Positions 16,555-26,710 of a DNA stretch of 64,000 nucleotides are shown here, in pieces. The notes beneath the pieces are model-generated. The model ran no database searches, had not been told where the DNA came from, and saw nothing but the letters and a program-made list of their open reading frames with translations. Positions within the stretch are counted from its first letter, which is position 1, and each line of letters begins with the position of its first letter. The position numbers and the translations under genes were made by a program. The stretch is from Ignavibacteriaceae bacterium (GTDB taxonomy: Bacteria; Bacteroidota; Ignavibacteria; Ignavibacteriales; Ignavibacteriaceae). Where the stretch lies: NCBI GenBank assembly GCA_013388545.1, contig JACAFB010000031.1, positions 1 through 64,000 on the forward strand. The letters run 5' to 3'.

Positions 16555-19389
16555 TTACTTTTTTTCTCTTTCCAGCTCTTTCCTGAGAAATTTCCCAGTT
16601 ATACTTTTTTTATTGCGAATTAATTCTTCAGGAGTTCCTTCAGCAATTATATAACCACCCGCATCTCCTCCGCCCGGACCCAGGTCAATAATCCAATCAG
16701 CAACTTTTATTACATCCAGATTGTGTTCAACTACAACAACGGTATTTCCCTTATCAACCAGCTTGTTCAATGTTTTAAGCAAAATCCTGACATCTTCAAA
16801 GTGTAATCCGGTAGTGGGTTCATCAAGAATGTAGAGAGTATTTCCTGTACTTACCTTGCTGAGTTCAGTTGCAAGCTTCACCCGCTGAGCTTCTCCACCG
16901 GATAAAGTTGTAGCCTGCTGACCAAGTTTTATATATCCAAGACCAACATCATGTATCGACTGTAGTTTTCTTTTTATTCTGGGGAGTTCGTTAAAAAACT
17001 CAAGGGCCTCATCAATTCGCATTTCAAGCACATCTGAAATTGATTTTGTTTTATAAAGTACCTGCAGTGTTTCACGGTTATATCGTTTACCGTGGCAAGA
17101 TTCACATAAAACGTATACATCAGGAAGGAAATTCATTTCGATTTTCTTTAAACCATCACCGCTGCAGGCTTCACATCTGCCTCCGGGTACATTAAAACTA
17201 AATCTTCCGGTGCTGTATCCTCTTATTTTTGATTCCGGAAGCTGTGCAAACAAATCCCTGATGTAAGTAAATAACCCGGTGTAAGTAGCTGGATTTGATC
17301 TTGGCGTACGTCCAATCGGTGACTGATCTATTTCAATTATTTTATCAACATTTTCAATTCCGGATATCTCTTTATATGGAAGCGGAACACTTTTCGAATT
17401 ATAAATTTTATTCATCAGAATTTTTACCAATGTCTCATTTACCAGGGATGATTTGCCCGATCCGCTTACACCGGTTATCAAAATAAATTTTCCAAGCGGA
17501 AGATCAAGTGTTACCTGCTTTAAATTATTTCCGCAGGCTCCACTTAAAATCAGATGTTTACCGTTACCTTGTCTTCTTTTAACCGGCAGATCAATTATTT
17601 TTTTGTAGTTGAGATAATCTAAGGTAAGAGAATTTTTCAACGAAAGAGGATTGAGCAGCTTTTTTGTTTTGCCTGCAAGACACACTTCCCCGCCGTGTTC
17701 TCCAGCCGCCGGACCCAAATCGATTATGTAATCAGAATTTTCAATCGTCTCGCGGTCGTGTTCTACTACAATAACTGTGTTTCCTAAATCACGAAGACTT
17801 TTTAAAGAATTTATAAGCTTGATGTTATCACTTTGATGTAAACCTATCGATGGTTCGTCTAAAACATAAAGAACACCGGCTAATTGAGTACCGATTTGTG
17901 TTGCCAGTCTGATTCTTTGAGATTCGCCGCCAGATAGTGTTCTTGCAGAACGATTCAGAGTAAGGTAATCAAGTCCAACATTGCTTAAAAAGTTTAATCT
18001 CTCAGTAATCTCCTTAAGAATTGGTTTTGCGATAATTAACTCACGTCCTCTGAGATTAATCTTTTCAAAAAACTGCCGTGTTTTAGTAATTGATAGTGAA
18101 GTTAATTCACTGATATTTAATCCATTAAACTTTACAAACAGAGATTCCTTTTTTAATCTTCCTCCTCCACAGGTTGGACAGGGAATGGTATTCATAAAAG
18201 ACTCTACCCATTCTCTGATATTATTTGAGCTGGTGGTATTGTAAAAGTTCTTTAAATAATTTATTACACCGGCAAACCTGTGCATATAAGTAACAGGTTT
18301 ACCGCCTCCGTAAGTATATGAAAAAGCTATTTTATCTTTCGAGCCATTCAGCAGGATTTCTCTCTGTTCAGGGTTTAACTCTGAGAGCTTTAAATCAAAG
18401 GAGAAATTATATTTTTCCGCAACCGCATTTAGCTGATTGAAAAACCATATATTTCTGGGTTTCCCCAATGCCTGAATCCCGCCCTCGTTAATGGTTTTGC
18501 TCCAATCAGGAATTATTAGATTAAGATCAAGCTCTTTTCTTTCGCCCAATCCTTCGCAGTCGCTGCAGCTTCCATATGGAGAATTAAAGGAAAATGAATT
18601 TGGTGCAAACTCCCGGATGCTAATTCCGCAATTAAAGCATGCTAAGTGGCGGCTGAAAACATAGTCTTCCTTCGAATCATCTATTATTACGGTTCCATTT
18701 CCATAATTCAATGCAACTTCAATGGATTCGGTAATTCTGTTTCTTGCTGTTTCATTGATTGTTAAACGATCTATATCAATTTCGATGTTGTGGATCTTAT
18801 AACGATCAACATGAAATCCTTTTGTAATTTCATAATATTCTTTGTCCACTCTAACCTTTGTGAAACCATCAGATGATATTTCCTCAAATAATTCCCTGTA
18901 ATGACCTTTCCTTCCTCTTACAATCGGGGCGAGAATATTTACTTTAATTCCTTTCAGCTTTGTAATAACTGTGTCAATTATCTGATTTGAGGTTTGTTTT
19001 GTAACCGGACGTCCGCAATTGTAACAGTGAGGAATTCCAAGTCTTGCATACAGAAGTCGCAGGTAATCATAAATTTCAGTGACTGTTCCTACAGTTGAGC
19101 GAGGATTCCCAGTGGTAGATTTTTGCTCAATTGAAATTGCAGGACTTAATCCTTCGATTAGATCTACGTCGGGTTTTTCAAGCATATCAAGAAATTGGCG
19201 GGCATATGCTGAAAGAGATTCAATGTATCTCCTTTGACCCTCGGCATAAATAGTATCGAAAGCAAGAGACGATTTACCCGAACCAGATAGGCCTGTAATT
19301 ACGGTAAAAGATTCGCGCGGAATTTCTAAATCTATGTTCTTTAGATTGTGCTCTCTGGCACCTCTGATTATTATACTTTCTTTTTCCAA
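16555..19389 (-). CDS. uvrA: Excinuclease ABC subunit A
   Basis: DNA-damage recognition ATPase of nucleotide excision repair. Two ABC modules are visible: Walker [10 protein letters not shown] (33-41) and GVSGSGKSS in the second half, with signatures [12 protein letters not shown] and [12 protein letters not shown] and two DEPs ([18 protein letters not shown]). Zinc-binding cysteines occur as CFNC...CSDC and CEAC...CESC, and the UvrB-binding region is between the first Walker A and signature. 944 aa is standard. The start is TTG with no clear Shine-Dalgarno. Convergent with xdhB, divergent from yigZ. Confidence 0.98.
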   Translation of the reverse strand: MEKESIIIRGAREHNLKNIDLEIPRESFTVITGLSGSGKSSLAFDTIYAEGQRRYIESLSAYARQFLDMLEKPDVDLIEGLSPAISIEQKSTTGNPRSTVGTVTEIYDYLRLLYARLGIPHCYNCGRPVTKQTSNQIIDTVITKLKGIKVNILAPIVRGRKGHYRELFEEISSDGFTKVRVDKEYYEITKGFHVDRYKIHNIEIDIDRLTINETARNRITESIEVALNYGNGTVIIDDSKEDYVFSRHLACFNCGISIREFAPNSFSFNSPYGSCSDCEGLGERKELDLNLIIPDWSKTINEGGIQALGKPRNIWFFNQLNAVAEKYNFSFDLKLSELNPEQREILLNGSKDKIAFSYTYGGGKPVTYMHRFAGVINYLKNFYNTTSSNNIREWVESFMNTIPCPTCGGGRLKKESLFVKFNGLNISELTSLSITKTRQFFEKINLRGRELIIAKPILKEITERLNFLSNVGLDYLTLNRSARTLSGGESQRIRLATQIGTQLAGVLYVLDEPSIGLHQSDNIKLINSLKSLRDLGNTVIVVEHDRETIENSDYIIDLGPAAGEHGGEVCLAGKTKKLLNPLSLKNSLTLDYLNYKKIIDLPVKRRQGNGKHLILSGACGNNLKQVTLDLPLGKFILITGVSGSGKSSLVNETLVKILMNKIYNSKSVPLPYKEISGIENVDKIIEIDQSPIGRTPRSNPATYTGLFTYIRDLFAQLPESKIRGYSTGRFSFNVPGGRCEACSGDGLKKIEMNFLPDVYVLCESCHGKRYNRETLQVLYKTKSISDVLEMRIDEALEFFNELPRIKRKLQSIHDVGLGYIKLGQQATTLSGGEAQRVKLATELSKVSTGNTLYILDEPTTGLHFEDVRILLKTLNKLVDKGNTVVVVEHNLDVIKVADWIIDLGPGGGDAGGYIIAEGTPEELIRNKKSITGKFLRKELEREKK

Positions 19390-19487
19390 GAGAATTAATA
19401 CTGAATTTTGAAATATTTATTTTATATATAGTCTTTCAGATAATCAAATTTTTTATTGAGAAAAATTCATGCATCAAACTATTTTTT

Positions 19488-20117
19488 ATGAAAGAATCCA
19501 AACCCTATAAAACCATAAGCTCAGAATCTCATTTTACACAGAAAGAAAAAGGGTCAACATTCCTGGGACTGGCCTTCCCGGTTACATCTTTAGATGATTT
19601 TGCAAAATTTCATTCTGAATTGAAAAAAAAATATTTTGATGCTACTCACATTTGTTATGCCTTCAGATTAATGGATAACACTTCAAAATTCAGTGATGAT
19701 GGCGAGCCCTCAGGAACTGCCGGTAAACGAATACTAAATGCGATTTATTCACAAAACCTTTTCAATGTTGCATTATTTGTTGTAAGATATTTTGGAGGTA
19801 CAAAACTTGGGGTAGGTTTGCTTGGTAAAACTTATTCAGAATGTGCGTCCGAAACACTTAATGCCGCAAAGATCAAGGAGATGCATCCTTTTCTAAATCT
19901 GGAAGTTATTTCAGGATTTGAATTCTCAAATACAATTCACCACCTGGTGGAAACTCTTAATGCAAAAATCATTAAGATCGAATATCTTGATAAAATTCAT
20001 CTAAAAATTCTTATTGATCCTAAAAAGGAAGCCGATCTGAGAAAAAGGTTGTTTGAAGCAACAAGTGGGACTATAAAGATTAATTCTGATGAAAAAATCA
20101 TCTTTGGCGAAGTTTGA
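19488..20117 (+). CDS. yigZ: IMPACT/YigZ family protein
   Basis: Two-domain protein of the YigZ/IMPACT family, 209 aa. The N-terminal UPF0029 domain carries the typical THICYAFRL, FSDDGEPSGTAGKRIL and VVRYFGGTKLGVGLLGKTYSECA segments; the C-terminal ~70 residues form the DUF1949 ferredoxin-like domain. The eukaryotic relative IMPACT regulates GCN2, but the role of the bacterial proteins is not settled. Divergent from uvrA, with about 98 nt between. A MarR gene follows 95 nt downstream, probably with its own promoter. Confidence 0.93.
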   Translation: MKESKPYKTISSESHFTQKEKGSTFLGLAFPVTSLDDFAKFHSELKKKYFDATHICYAFRLMDNTSKFSDDGEPSGTAGKRILNAIYSQNLFNVALFVVRYFGGTKLGVGLLGKTYSECASETLNAAKIKEMHPFLNLEVISGFEFSNTIHHLVETLNAKIIKIEYLDKIHLKILIDPKKEADLRKRLFEATSGTIKINSDEKIIFGEV

Positions 20118-20212
20118 AGTTCAAAAAAAAATTTAAATTTCGAATTATCTTCTTGACAAAATTATAGTTATTGTTGATTTTTGATATCATCAATAATTTC
20201 TTTACAGGGAAA

Positions 20213-20671
20213 ATGCAAAATATCATTCAGTCAGATTCAGATGCTGACAGGCTGGCTAATTTAACTTTTAATCTGCTGGCAAATTGTCAGGAGAAAGAAG
20301 AACGCCTCGCAGAAAACCATAGACTTACACAGGCTGAGTTTAGATGCCTCAGGTTATTTGGTGAAGACGAGAGCCTTAACAATAAACAAATTGCAGAACG
20401 GATGAAACTTAGCCCAAGCAGATTGACCCGAATCATTGATGGATTGGTTAAAAAGGAGTACATCATCCGTGAAATCAATCCTAATGACCGAAGAAACATG
20501 CGTGTGTCATTATCAAAAAAGGGAATGCTGCTGGTTCATCAACTTAATAAATCATATGTTGATATTCACAAAGAGATTCTTAATGAAATTGATGAAGACC
20601 AGCATAAGCCTTTAATAGTTGCAATGGAGCATTTATTATCTGCTCTTGAGAAATGGATTGCTAAAAGTTGA
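20213..20671 (+). CDS. MarR family transcriptional regulator
   Basis: Winged-helix dimeric DNA-binding regulator, 152 aa. The helix-turn-helix is LNNKQIAERMKLSPSRLTRIIDGLVKKEYIIR, followed by the wing with the MarR-typical acidic/arginine motif NPNDRRNMRVSLSKKG. I start at the ATG at 20213, since residues encoded upstream of it (from a TTG at 20171) are not conserved family sequence and CAGGG sits just before the ATG. The ligand and targets are unknown; no divergent partner gene is present to suggest one. It ends about 30 nt from the convergent hypothetical gene. Confidence 0.87.
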   Translation: MQNIIQSDSDADRLANLTFNLLANCQEKEERLAENHRLTQAEFRCLRLFGEDESLNNKQIAERMKLSPSRLTRIIDGLVKKEYIIREINPNDRRNMRVSLSKKGMLLVHQLNKSYVDIHKEILNEIDEDQHKPLIVAMEHLLSALEKWIAKS

Positions 20672-20702
20672 TAATGAGCTTAAGTGAATAATTGAGTTTA
20701 TC

Positions 20703-21125
20703 TCAATTAGTTCTTAATCTCTTTTGTTCATTAAGATATTTTTTAAGCCACTCGAGATCAGATAAAAGCTCGGTAAGATTCTGAAAGGAACTCTGGTTTT
20801 TCTGAAAATAATTTTGTTCAAAGTGTGCAGATATGCGGGGATCGGACTCTGCAAAAACATTACGAAGACTTTCAGTGACTTTTAATATGTTGTCAGAAAA
20901 ATCCTGACGTATACTTTCCATTTTTCCAAAATCAATATTTGATTGTTGTGATTTCAATATACGCATCAGACCTTGCAAGTATTTTGCAGTAAATGCAATC
21001 TCATCCAGCAGACTGGTATTCTGAATGCGCGAACATTCATTAATTATCATCTCCAGATCTTCTTTACGTTTCAAAGTAAAGCATGAATATTTTTCAACCT
21101 CAGAGGCCAGATTAACTTCTTTCAT
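20703..21125 (-). CDS. Hypothetical helical protein
   Basis: I do not recognise this 140-aa protein. It is predicted almost entirely helical, charged and without signal peptide or membrane segment; it is rich in Glu, Lys, Gln and Asn. The C-terminal half (NYFQKNQSSFQNLTELLSDL) could form a short coiled coil. It lies 9 nt downstream of the O-methyltransferase gene and is very likely cotranscribed with it. The 7-bp hairpin AATTGAG/CTCAATT at 20690-20708 overlaps its stop and might act as a weak terminator for both convergent genes. Confidence 0.7.
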   Translation of the reverse strand: MKEVNLASEVEKYSCFTLKRKEDLEMIINECSRIQNTSLLDEIAFTAKYLQGLMRILKSQQSNIDFGKMESIRQDFSDNILKVTESLRNVFAESDPRISAHFEQNYFQKNQSSFQNLTELLSDLEWLKKYLNEQKRLRTN

Positions 21126-21134
21126 TATTTTCCT

Positions 21135-21776
21135 TCATATTTTTATCCCGAAGCCCAGGCCATCACCAATAGGAAGAATGGAGGATTTCAAGTTTACCTG
21201 TGCAAGAAATACTTTGTTAAAATCACGGATGATATTTGTTGAAGTCCTATAGTCAGAAGGTATTTTTTTCCCGGCTACAAATCCATGCCATAACAGGTTA
21301 TCTATTATTATTATCCCTTCGCTTTTCAGAAGAATGAGAGAGTAATCAAATAGTCTTTTGTAATCTTCTTTATCCGCGTCAAGAAATATCAAATCATATT
21401 TTTTCTTAAGACCCGGCATAATTGTCAAAGCGTCACCCTGAAAAATTTTAATTTTATCGTTCAATCCTGATTGGTTAATATATTTTTCCGCAAGTTTAAT
21501 ATTGTCGGTACTTTTTTCAATTGTGTGAAGAATACATTTCTTTCTGAGGTTTCTTGCAATCCTGATAGCCGAATATCCAATTGCAGTTCCAATCTCCAGT
21601 ACTCGTCTGGGTTTGAAAATAGTAATAATTTGTTCGATGAATTCTGCAGCCTGCCAATGAATGATAGGAATATTTTTTTCCCTGGCAAAGGTTTCCATTT
21701 CTAAAATTAGTTTACCCTCTTTAATCCTGTGGGAATCCAAATATTTTAATTGAGAGGGATATAAAATACCTTTCAT
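21135..21776 (-). CDS. O-methyltransferase, family 3 (COMT/YrrM-TrmR-like)
   Basis: SAM-dependent, metal-dependent methyltransferase of the catechol-O-methyltransferase type, cytosolic, 213 aa. SAM motif I is RVLEIGTAIGYSAIRIA; the acidic metal ligands are in LIFLDADKEDY and IIIDNLLWHG, and the C-terminal PIGDGLGFGIKI closes the fold. Bacterial members include TrmR (tRNA U34 5-hydroxy/methoxyuridine methyltransferase) and small-molecule methylases; this one could be TrmR, but the sequence alone does not settle it. It follows the subtilase gene by 12 nt on the minus strand. Confidence 0.9.
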   Translation of the reverse strand: MKGILYPSQLKYLDSHRIKEGKLILEMETFAREKNIPIIHWQAAEFIEQIITIFKPRRVLEIGTAIGYSAIRIARNLRKKCILHTIEKSTDNIKLAEKYINQSGLNDKIKIFQGDALTIMPGLKKKYDLIFLDADKEDYKRLFDYSLILLKSEGIIIIDNLLWHGFVAGKKIPSDYRTSTNIIRDFNKVFLAQVNLKSSILPIGDGLGFGIKI

Positions 21777-21788
21777 AACTAATATTTA

Positions 21789-23777
21789 TTATTTGAGTAA
21801 AACAAATTTTCTGCCGTATTCGCGGCCATTCAAAGTTACTAAAAAATAATAAACACCGCTTGCGCATAAAATTCCATTGTCAGAATAACCATCCCATTCA
21901 AGAGAAAACTCACCTTTTTGAACGGGCATATCATATTGTTTTACCTTTTGTCCTGTTGCGTCAATTATAACACCTTTTAATGTTCCTGGTCCATTCGACC
22001 GATAGTTGAATTTAACGAAGCTATGCTTAAATGGAAGAAATGGATTTGGATATGGTTCACTTATAACAAACTGATAGTTATCAGGTCGAAGTAAATTCTT
22101 GTAAATTTTTAATTGACCATAAGTAAAAGTGTAATTGCCTTGTTCAGGATTTCTTATAACTGCACCCGAAATACTGTCTTTATAAGTAAAGTAAAAATTT
22201 ATTTCCTGACCGATTGCAATTTCAGGAAACTCAAAAACGAATCTCGATAATCGAACCGGAGTTAATTGTCTTTCAATAAAATTATCATCACCAAGTGAAT
22301 AATGAATTTTTGAACTCTGTTGAATTAAAGATGAATCTGTTAAAAACATTTTATGCAAACGATAACTATTACGGTAAAACTCAAGATTGGGATATTCTAT
22401 TGCATTAAGAGCTGAAACTAATCCATACCCGATTTCATTATTCGGGGCCGATGAATTATCTGAAGTTTCTAAGAGGATTTCCCTGACCTGTGTATTTTTA
22501 AGATGTGGATGCGCAGATAAAAGAAGAGCGGCAACACCACTGACAATAGGTGCTGAAGCTGAAGTACCACCATTAAAATTGTAATTCGAAAAACCTGATG
22601 CACTTGCACCATACACATTTACACCCATAGCAACAACTTCAGGCTTAATTCTTCCATCGTATGTTGGTCCTCTGCTGCTAAAAGGTGCATTCAGGTTATC
22701 TGAATTAACAGCCCCAACTGCTATAACATTAAAACCATCGGCTGGGGCAACAATATGAAACCATGGATCATCTCCTTCATTTCCGGCTGATGTAACTGTT
22801 ATTATTCCTCGCTTGAAAGCCAGTTCAATTGCTTTTGTAACAATTGTCGACTTACCGTCCATCTGCTCATAAGTATAAGAATATGTTGTCGGATCAAATA
22901 AATTATAGCCTAATGATGAACTCGTTATATCGACCCCAATAGAATCCATCCATATTAAAGCTGCGGCATAATTATCTTCCTCAATGTGAGTTTCGCTTCT
23001 TATGTCTTCTGTTTTTGCAAGAATGAAGTCAGAATCAAACGAAGCACCAATTAATGCACTGTCTTTCTTTCCGCCGATGATAGAAAACACATAAGTTCCG
23101 TGATTGTGCTGCGAAGGACTATCGCCGGGCTGGTTCGCAGTGATTCTGTCATTAAATATAAAATCATACTCGGCTAAAACTTTTGCATTTATCAGTGATT
23201 CGTGATCTCTCCAGTCAAAACCTGAGTCAAGAAGCCCGATTAAGACTCCATTTCCGGTGATTCCTTTTTTATGTACTATTGGAATATCAGATAGCTGCAG
23301 CTGATCAAATGAATTGCCATAATTCAAGTTGTTTTGCAAAACATTGTGTTTATAAAGCGGGTTTAGATGTTCTTCATTAAAATTTTTAAATACTAAAACT
23401 TTGACTGGTTCAACTTTTTCAACAAACTCAAGATTTGATACCGTCTGAATCTGCTGTTCGTTCAAATAAGCAGAAATAGCATTAAACCACTTGAGTTTTT
23501 TTTCAGTTTTAATTCCAATATTTTCAAGAGTCAACAAATATTGTTCATTTATTGTTAAATCCTCATAAGTTATGAATTCATCTTCACCCATATTTTTTAT
23601 TCTTCTCTCAATGCTTCTTTCTGAAAGCTGATTTGCTGCATCTATGAAATAGCTGCTGCCCTTTTCCAAACGCGATTTTTCAGGGAGATATTTATCCTTG
23701 AAATAAATAAAATATTTTGTCTGCGCATTTAAGGTGATTACGGAAGCGATTAATATCAGATAAATTAGTTTTTGCAT
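21789..23777 (-). CDS. Secreted S8 subtilisin-like protease with T9SS sorting domain
   Basis: Exported serine protease, 662 aa: signal peptide (1-19), a propeptide-like region (20-165), a peptidase S8 domain with Asp184 (IGLLDSGFDW), His226 (QHNHGTYV), the AGN oxyanion motif (331-333) and Ser406 (GGTSASAP), then a linker and a C-terminal ~90-residue domain beginning EPYPNPFLP and ending GVYYFLVTLNGREYGRKFVLLK. That tail is the type A Por/T9SS sorting domain that directs proteins through the outer membrane in Bacteroidota-type bacteria. The protein is therefore probably released or surface-anchored. It is followed closely by the O-methyltransferase gene. Confidence 0.93.
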   Translation of the reverse strand: MQKLIYLILIASVITLNAQTKYFIYFKDKYLPEKSRLEKGSSYFIDAANQLSERSIERRIKNMGEDEFITYEDLTINEQYLLTLENIGIKTEKKLKWFNAISAYLNEQQIQTVSNLEFVEKVEPVKVLVFKNFNEEHLNPLYKHNVLQNNLNYGNSFDQLQLSDIPIVHKKGITGNGVLIGLLDSGFDWRDHESLINAKVLAEYDFIFNDRITANQPGDSPSQHNHGTYVFSIIGGKKDSALIGASFDSDFILAKTEDIRSETHIEEDNYAAALIWMDSIGVDITSSSLGYNLFDPTTYSYTYEQMDGKSTIVTKAIELAFKRGIITVTSAGNEGDDPWFHIVAPADGFNVIAVGAVNSDNLNAPFSSRGPTYDGRIKPEVVAMGVNVYGASASGFSNYNFNGGTSASAPIVSGVAALLLSAHPHLKNTQVREILLETSDNSSAPNNEIGYGLVSALNAIEYPNLEFYRNSYRLHKMFLTDSSLIQQSSKIHYSLGDDNFIERQLTPVRLSRFVFEFPEIAIGQEINFYFTYKDSISGAVIRNPEQGNYTFTYGQLKIYKNLLRPDNYQFVISEPYPNPFLPFKHSFVKFNYRSNGPGTLKGVIIDATGQKVKQYDMPVQKGEFSLEWDGYSDNGILCASGVYYFLVTLNGREYGRKFVLLK

Positions 23778-23848
23778 AAAAATTTCTTGAAAGATTTTTT
23801 AGAAATATAGTTTTAACCGTAAGAATTAAAAACCATAAAAAGCTGTCC

Positions 23849-24709
23849 TTATTTTACTCCATTTAAAATTCTGTCAAGCCTTATTTTTGAAAAGTATCCA
23901 AAGGGGTTAGAGAATGAAAATGATTCTTTACTTGACCAATAAACGAACTCAGCTCTTCCATAAATACTTTTTCTGGGAACGAATCCCCAAAACCTGCTGT
24001 CCATACTTTCATCACGGCTATCGCCAAGAACAAAGTAGTAATCATTCTTAAAAGTGTAACTTCTTGATGGTTTTCCGTCAATCATAATTACCGATCCTTC
24101 AATGCTTACAACTTTATCACCGAATTCTCTGTTTATCAGCATTCCCCAGTAATAAACATTTCTATGGTTGATTTCTATAGAGTTATCTTTGGAGGGGACA
24201 ATAACAGGACCAAAGTTATCAGCATTCCAACCTGAATCGGGTTGGAAAATGTTCTTATCAGAATAATGCTCAGGAAGAGAAGACATTTCTCTGAACTTAA
24301 CTTTTTCAGGATCTGATATTTTTTCCCCGTTTACAAAAACTACTCTGTTAATTATTTGAAGAGTATCTCCCGGCAAACCCAAAATTCTTTTAACATAGCT
24401 TCTATGTTCAGATGGATTCAATTCTGATGGATTTCCCGGAAAATCAAAGAGCACAACATCCATTCTTTTAGGATCCGAAAATTTTATCAACTCGATGTTT
24501 GGAATCTTAAAATCGGTCATTGGAATTGTTGATGGAGTGCTTAAAGAATAAGCCAATTTATTTATAAAGACATAATCTCCGGCTAACAAAGTGTTTGCCA
24601 TTGATGACGAAGAAATTTTTACAGCGTCGAATAAAAAGATTCTTAGAAATATTATTGCAATAAAAAGCAGAAGGAGAATTTTTAAGATTCTTGAAGTGAA
24701 AAACTTCAT
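23849..24709 (-). CDS. lepB: Signal peptidase I
   Basis: Membrane-anchored endopeptidase that removes signal peptides on the periplasmic side. One N-terminal transmembrane helix (about 9-27) is followed by the catalytic serine in SSSMANTLL (Ser36) and the general-base lysine in SYVKRILGLPGD (Lys107); box D/E YYFVLGDSRDESMDSRFWGFV is near the C-terminus. 286 aa is ordinary. The gene follows lepA by 40 nt on the minus strand, the classical lepA-lepB order. Confidence 0.97.
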   Translation of the reverse strand: MKFFTSRILKILLLLFIAIIFLRIFLFDAVKISSSSMANTLLAGDYVFINKLAYSLSTPSTIPMTDFKIPNIELIKFSDPKRMDVVLFDFPGNPSELNPSEHRSYVKRILGLPGDTLQIINRVVFVNGEKISDPEKVKFREMSSLPEHYSDKNIFQPDSGWNADNFGPVIVPSKDNSIEINHRNVYYWGMLINREFGDKVVSIEGSVIMIDGKPSRSYTFKNDYYFVLGDSRDESMDSRFWGFVPRKSIYGRAEFVYWSSKESFSFSNPFGYFSKIRLDRILNGVK

Positions 24710-24749
24710 TACACTACGCAGAAATAATTAAATAACCAGGTGATTAAAT

Positions 24750-26543
24750 TTAATCTTCAATCTGAAGCACAGCAAGAAAAGCTTCCTGGGGAATTTCAAC
24801 ATTACCAACCTGTTTCATCCTTTTCTTTCCTTCTTTTTGTTTCTCGAGCAATTTTCTTTTCCTGGTTATATCTCCGCCATAACATTTTGCTAAAACATTT
24901 TTCCTCAGGGCCTTTACTACTGATTTTGAAATCACTTTAGTACCAATTGCTGCCTGGATATTTATTTCAAACAACTGCCGCGGAATTAAATCTTTGAGTT
25001 TGGAGCAGACTTTTCTTCCCCAATCGTAAGACTTGGATCGATGAACAATCATCGATAGTGCATCAACCGGCTCCGAGTTCAACAGAATATCAAGCTTGAT
25101 TAAATCCGATTCACGGTATCCGATGTACTCGTAATCAAATGAAGCATAACCGCGTGAGATAGATTTTAGTTTATCGTAAAAATCAAAAATGATTTCTGAA
25201 AGTGGAAACTCATAGGACAAATCTGCCCGTGTAGGATCAAGATAAGTAGTATTGATGTAAACGCCTCTTTTATCCATTGCGAGCTTCATAATATTCCCGA
25301 CGTACTCGCTCGGGGTTACAATCTGAGCTTTCATATACGGTTCTTCAACTCGCTCAATATCTCCGATTGCAGGCATTTCAGCAGGATTGTCGACAATTAT
25401 CTTTTCACCTCTTTTATTAAACACTATATATTCAACATTAGGAAGAGTGGTTATAATCGATTGATTGTATTCCCTGAGAAGTCTTTCCTGAACAATTTCC
25501 ATATGAAGTAAACCTAAGAATCCGCATCTGAAACCGAAGCCAAGTGCAGCAGATGTTTCTGGCTGAAAAATCAAAGCAGAATCATTCAGCCTGAATTTGT
25601 CCAGGGCATCACGAAGATTTTCAAAATCATCCGAGTTTGTCGGATAGAGACCGCTGTAAACCATAGGCTTAACTTCTTTATAACCCGGAAGCGGATGTTC
25701 TGCTCCACCTTTAACATGAGTTACTGTGTCACCAACTTTAAGGTCGTGAACATCTTTCACTCCGGAGATCAGATAGCCAACGTTTCCGGCAGTTAATTCT
25801 TCGCCTCTTATTTTTCTTAACCCAAGTGTACCAATTTCTTCTGCCTCAAGTTCTTTATCATTTGTGAAAAAACAAATCTTATCATTTGTTCTTAAAGTAC
25901 CGTTAAATATCCGGATAAAAGCAATTGCTCCACGGTATGAATCGAACTTTGAATCGAATATTAATGCCTGCAATGGCGCAGAAGAGTCTCCTTTAGGCGG
26001 TGGAATTCTTTTAACAATTTCTTCAAGTAATTCGTCAATACCTAAATTAGACTTGGCGCTAACCTTTAAGATGTCTTCGGCTTTACATCCGATTAAATCA
26101 ATTACCTGGTGAGACACTCTGTCAATTTCCGCACTTGGAAGATCAATTTTATTCAACACAGGAATTATTTCAAGACCGGCATCTATCGCGAGATATAGGT
26201 TACTGATTGTTTGAGCTTCTACGCCCTGAGCTGCATCAACAACAAGTAAAGCTCCCTCACAGGCAGCAAGTGATCTTGAAACTTCATAACTGAAATCAAC
26301 GTGCCCGGGAGTATCTATAAGATTAAGAATATAATTATTGCCGTCTTTCGATTTATAATGCATCTGTATAGCGTGTGATTTAATGGTTATACCTCTTTCA
26401 CGTTCGAGGTCCATATCATCAAGCACCTGGGCTTTAGCTTCACGTTCACTCACAGCGCCTGTCTTTTCAAGAAGCCTGTCAGCTATTGTAGATTTGCCAT
26501 GATCTATATGGGCAATTATGCAGAAATTTCTTATTTGTTCCAT
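24750..26543 (-). CDS. lepA: Elongation factor 4 (LepA)
   Basis: Ribosome-binding translational GTPase, 597 aa, related to EF-G. G motifs are AHIDHGKST (G1), the switch region [17 protein letters not shown] (G3) and NKIDLP (G4). The C-terminal LepA-specific domain is complete, with the tail [26 protein letters not shown]. The ATG start and length match the family. It is first of the lepA-lepB pair and has a possible TAnnTTTG promoter element immediately upstream. Confidence 0.98.
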   Translation of the reverse strand: MEQIRNFCIIAHIDHGKSTIADRLLEKTGAVSEREAKAQVLDDMDLERERGITIKSHAIQMHYKSKDGNNYILNLIDTPGHVDFSYEVSRSLAACEGALLVVDAAQGVEAQTISNLYLAIDAGLEIIPVLNKIDLPSAEIDRVSHQVIDLIGCKAEDILKVSAKSNLGIDELLEEIVKRIPPPKGDSSAPLQALIFDSKFDSYRGAIAFIRIFNGTLRTNDKICFFTNDKELEAEEIGTLGLRKIRGEELTAGNVGYLISGVKDVHDLKVGDTVTHVKGGAEHPLPGYKEVKPMVYSGLYPTNSDDFENLRDALDKFRLNDSALIFQPETSAALGFGFRCGFLGLLHMEIVQERLLREYNQSIITTLPNVEYIVFNKRGEKIIVDNPAEMPAIGDIERVEEPYMKAQIVTPSEYVGNIMKLAMDKRGVYINTTYLDPTRADLSYEFPLSEIIFDFYDKLKSISRGYASFDYEYIGYRESDLIKLDILLNSEPVDALSMIVHRSKSYDWGRKVCSKLKDLIPRQLFEINIQAAIGTKVISKSVVKALRKNVLAKCYGGDITRKRKLLEKQKEGKKRMKQVGNVEIPQEAFLAVLQIED

Positions 26544-26564
26544 CTCAGAGATTTAATTTGTATG

Positions 26565-26572
26565 CAAATATA
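26565..26572 (-). promoter_or_regulatory. Possible -7 element of the lepA promoter
   Basis: On the minus strand the octamer TATATTTG matches the Bacteroidota -7 consensus TAnnTTTG, about 20 nt before the lepA ATG. No convincing -33 TTG is present at 19-21 nt. Confidence 0.35.
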
Positions 26573-26658
26573 AAGACAGGTGAGTTTTTATTAAAAGGTA
26601 AAACAGATACGGACGTAATTAAGATTTATTGATTTATTCCAAGCCTGACAAACTAAAA

Positions 26659-26672
26659 ATTCCTTTTAGTGA
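26659..26672. repeat. Second copy of the 14-nt motif, upstream of lepA
   Basis: ATTCCTTTTAGTGA, identical to 8567-8580. It lies about 115 nt upstream of the lepA start in the 167-bp lepA/ppx intergenic region and is flanked by two AAAAATTCC direct repeats. Confidence 0.35.
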
Positions 26673-26710
26673 ATAAAAATTCCAGGAATTCATAACTGAT
26701 TTAAGAAAAT

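Noticed and set aside
20690-20708. 7-bp hairpin AATTGAG/CTCAATT between the MarR gene and the convergent hypothetical gene
   Set aside because: AT-rich stem without a U tract, overlapping a stop codon; too weak to be called a terminator.
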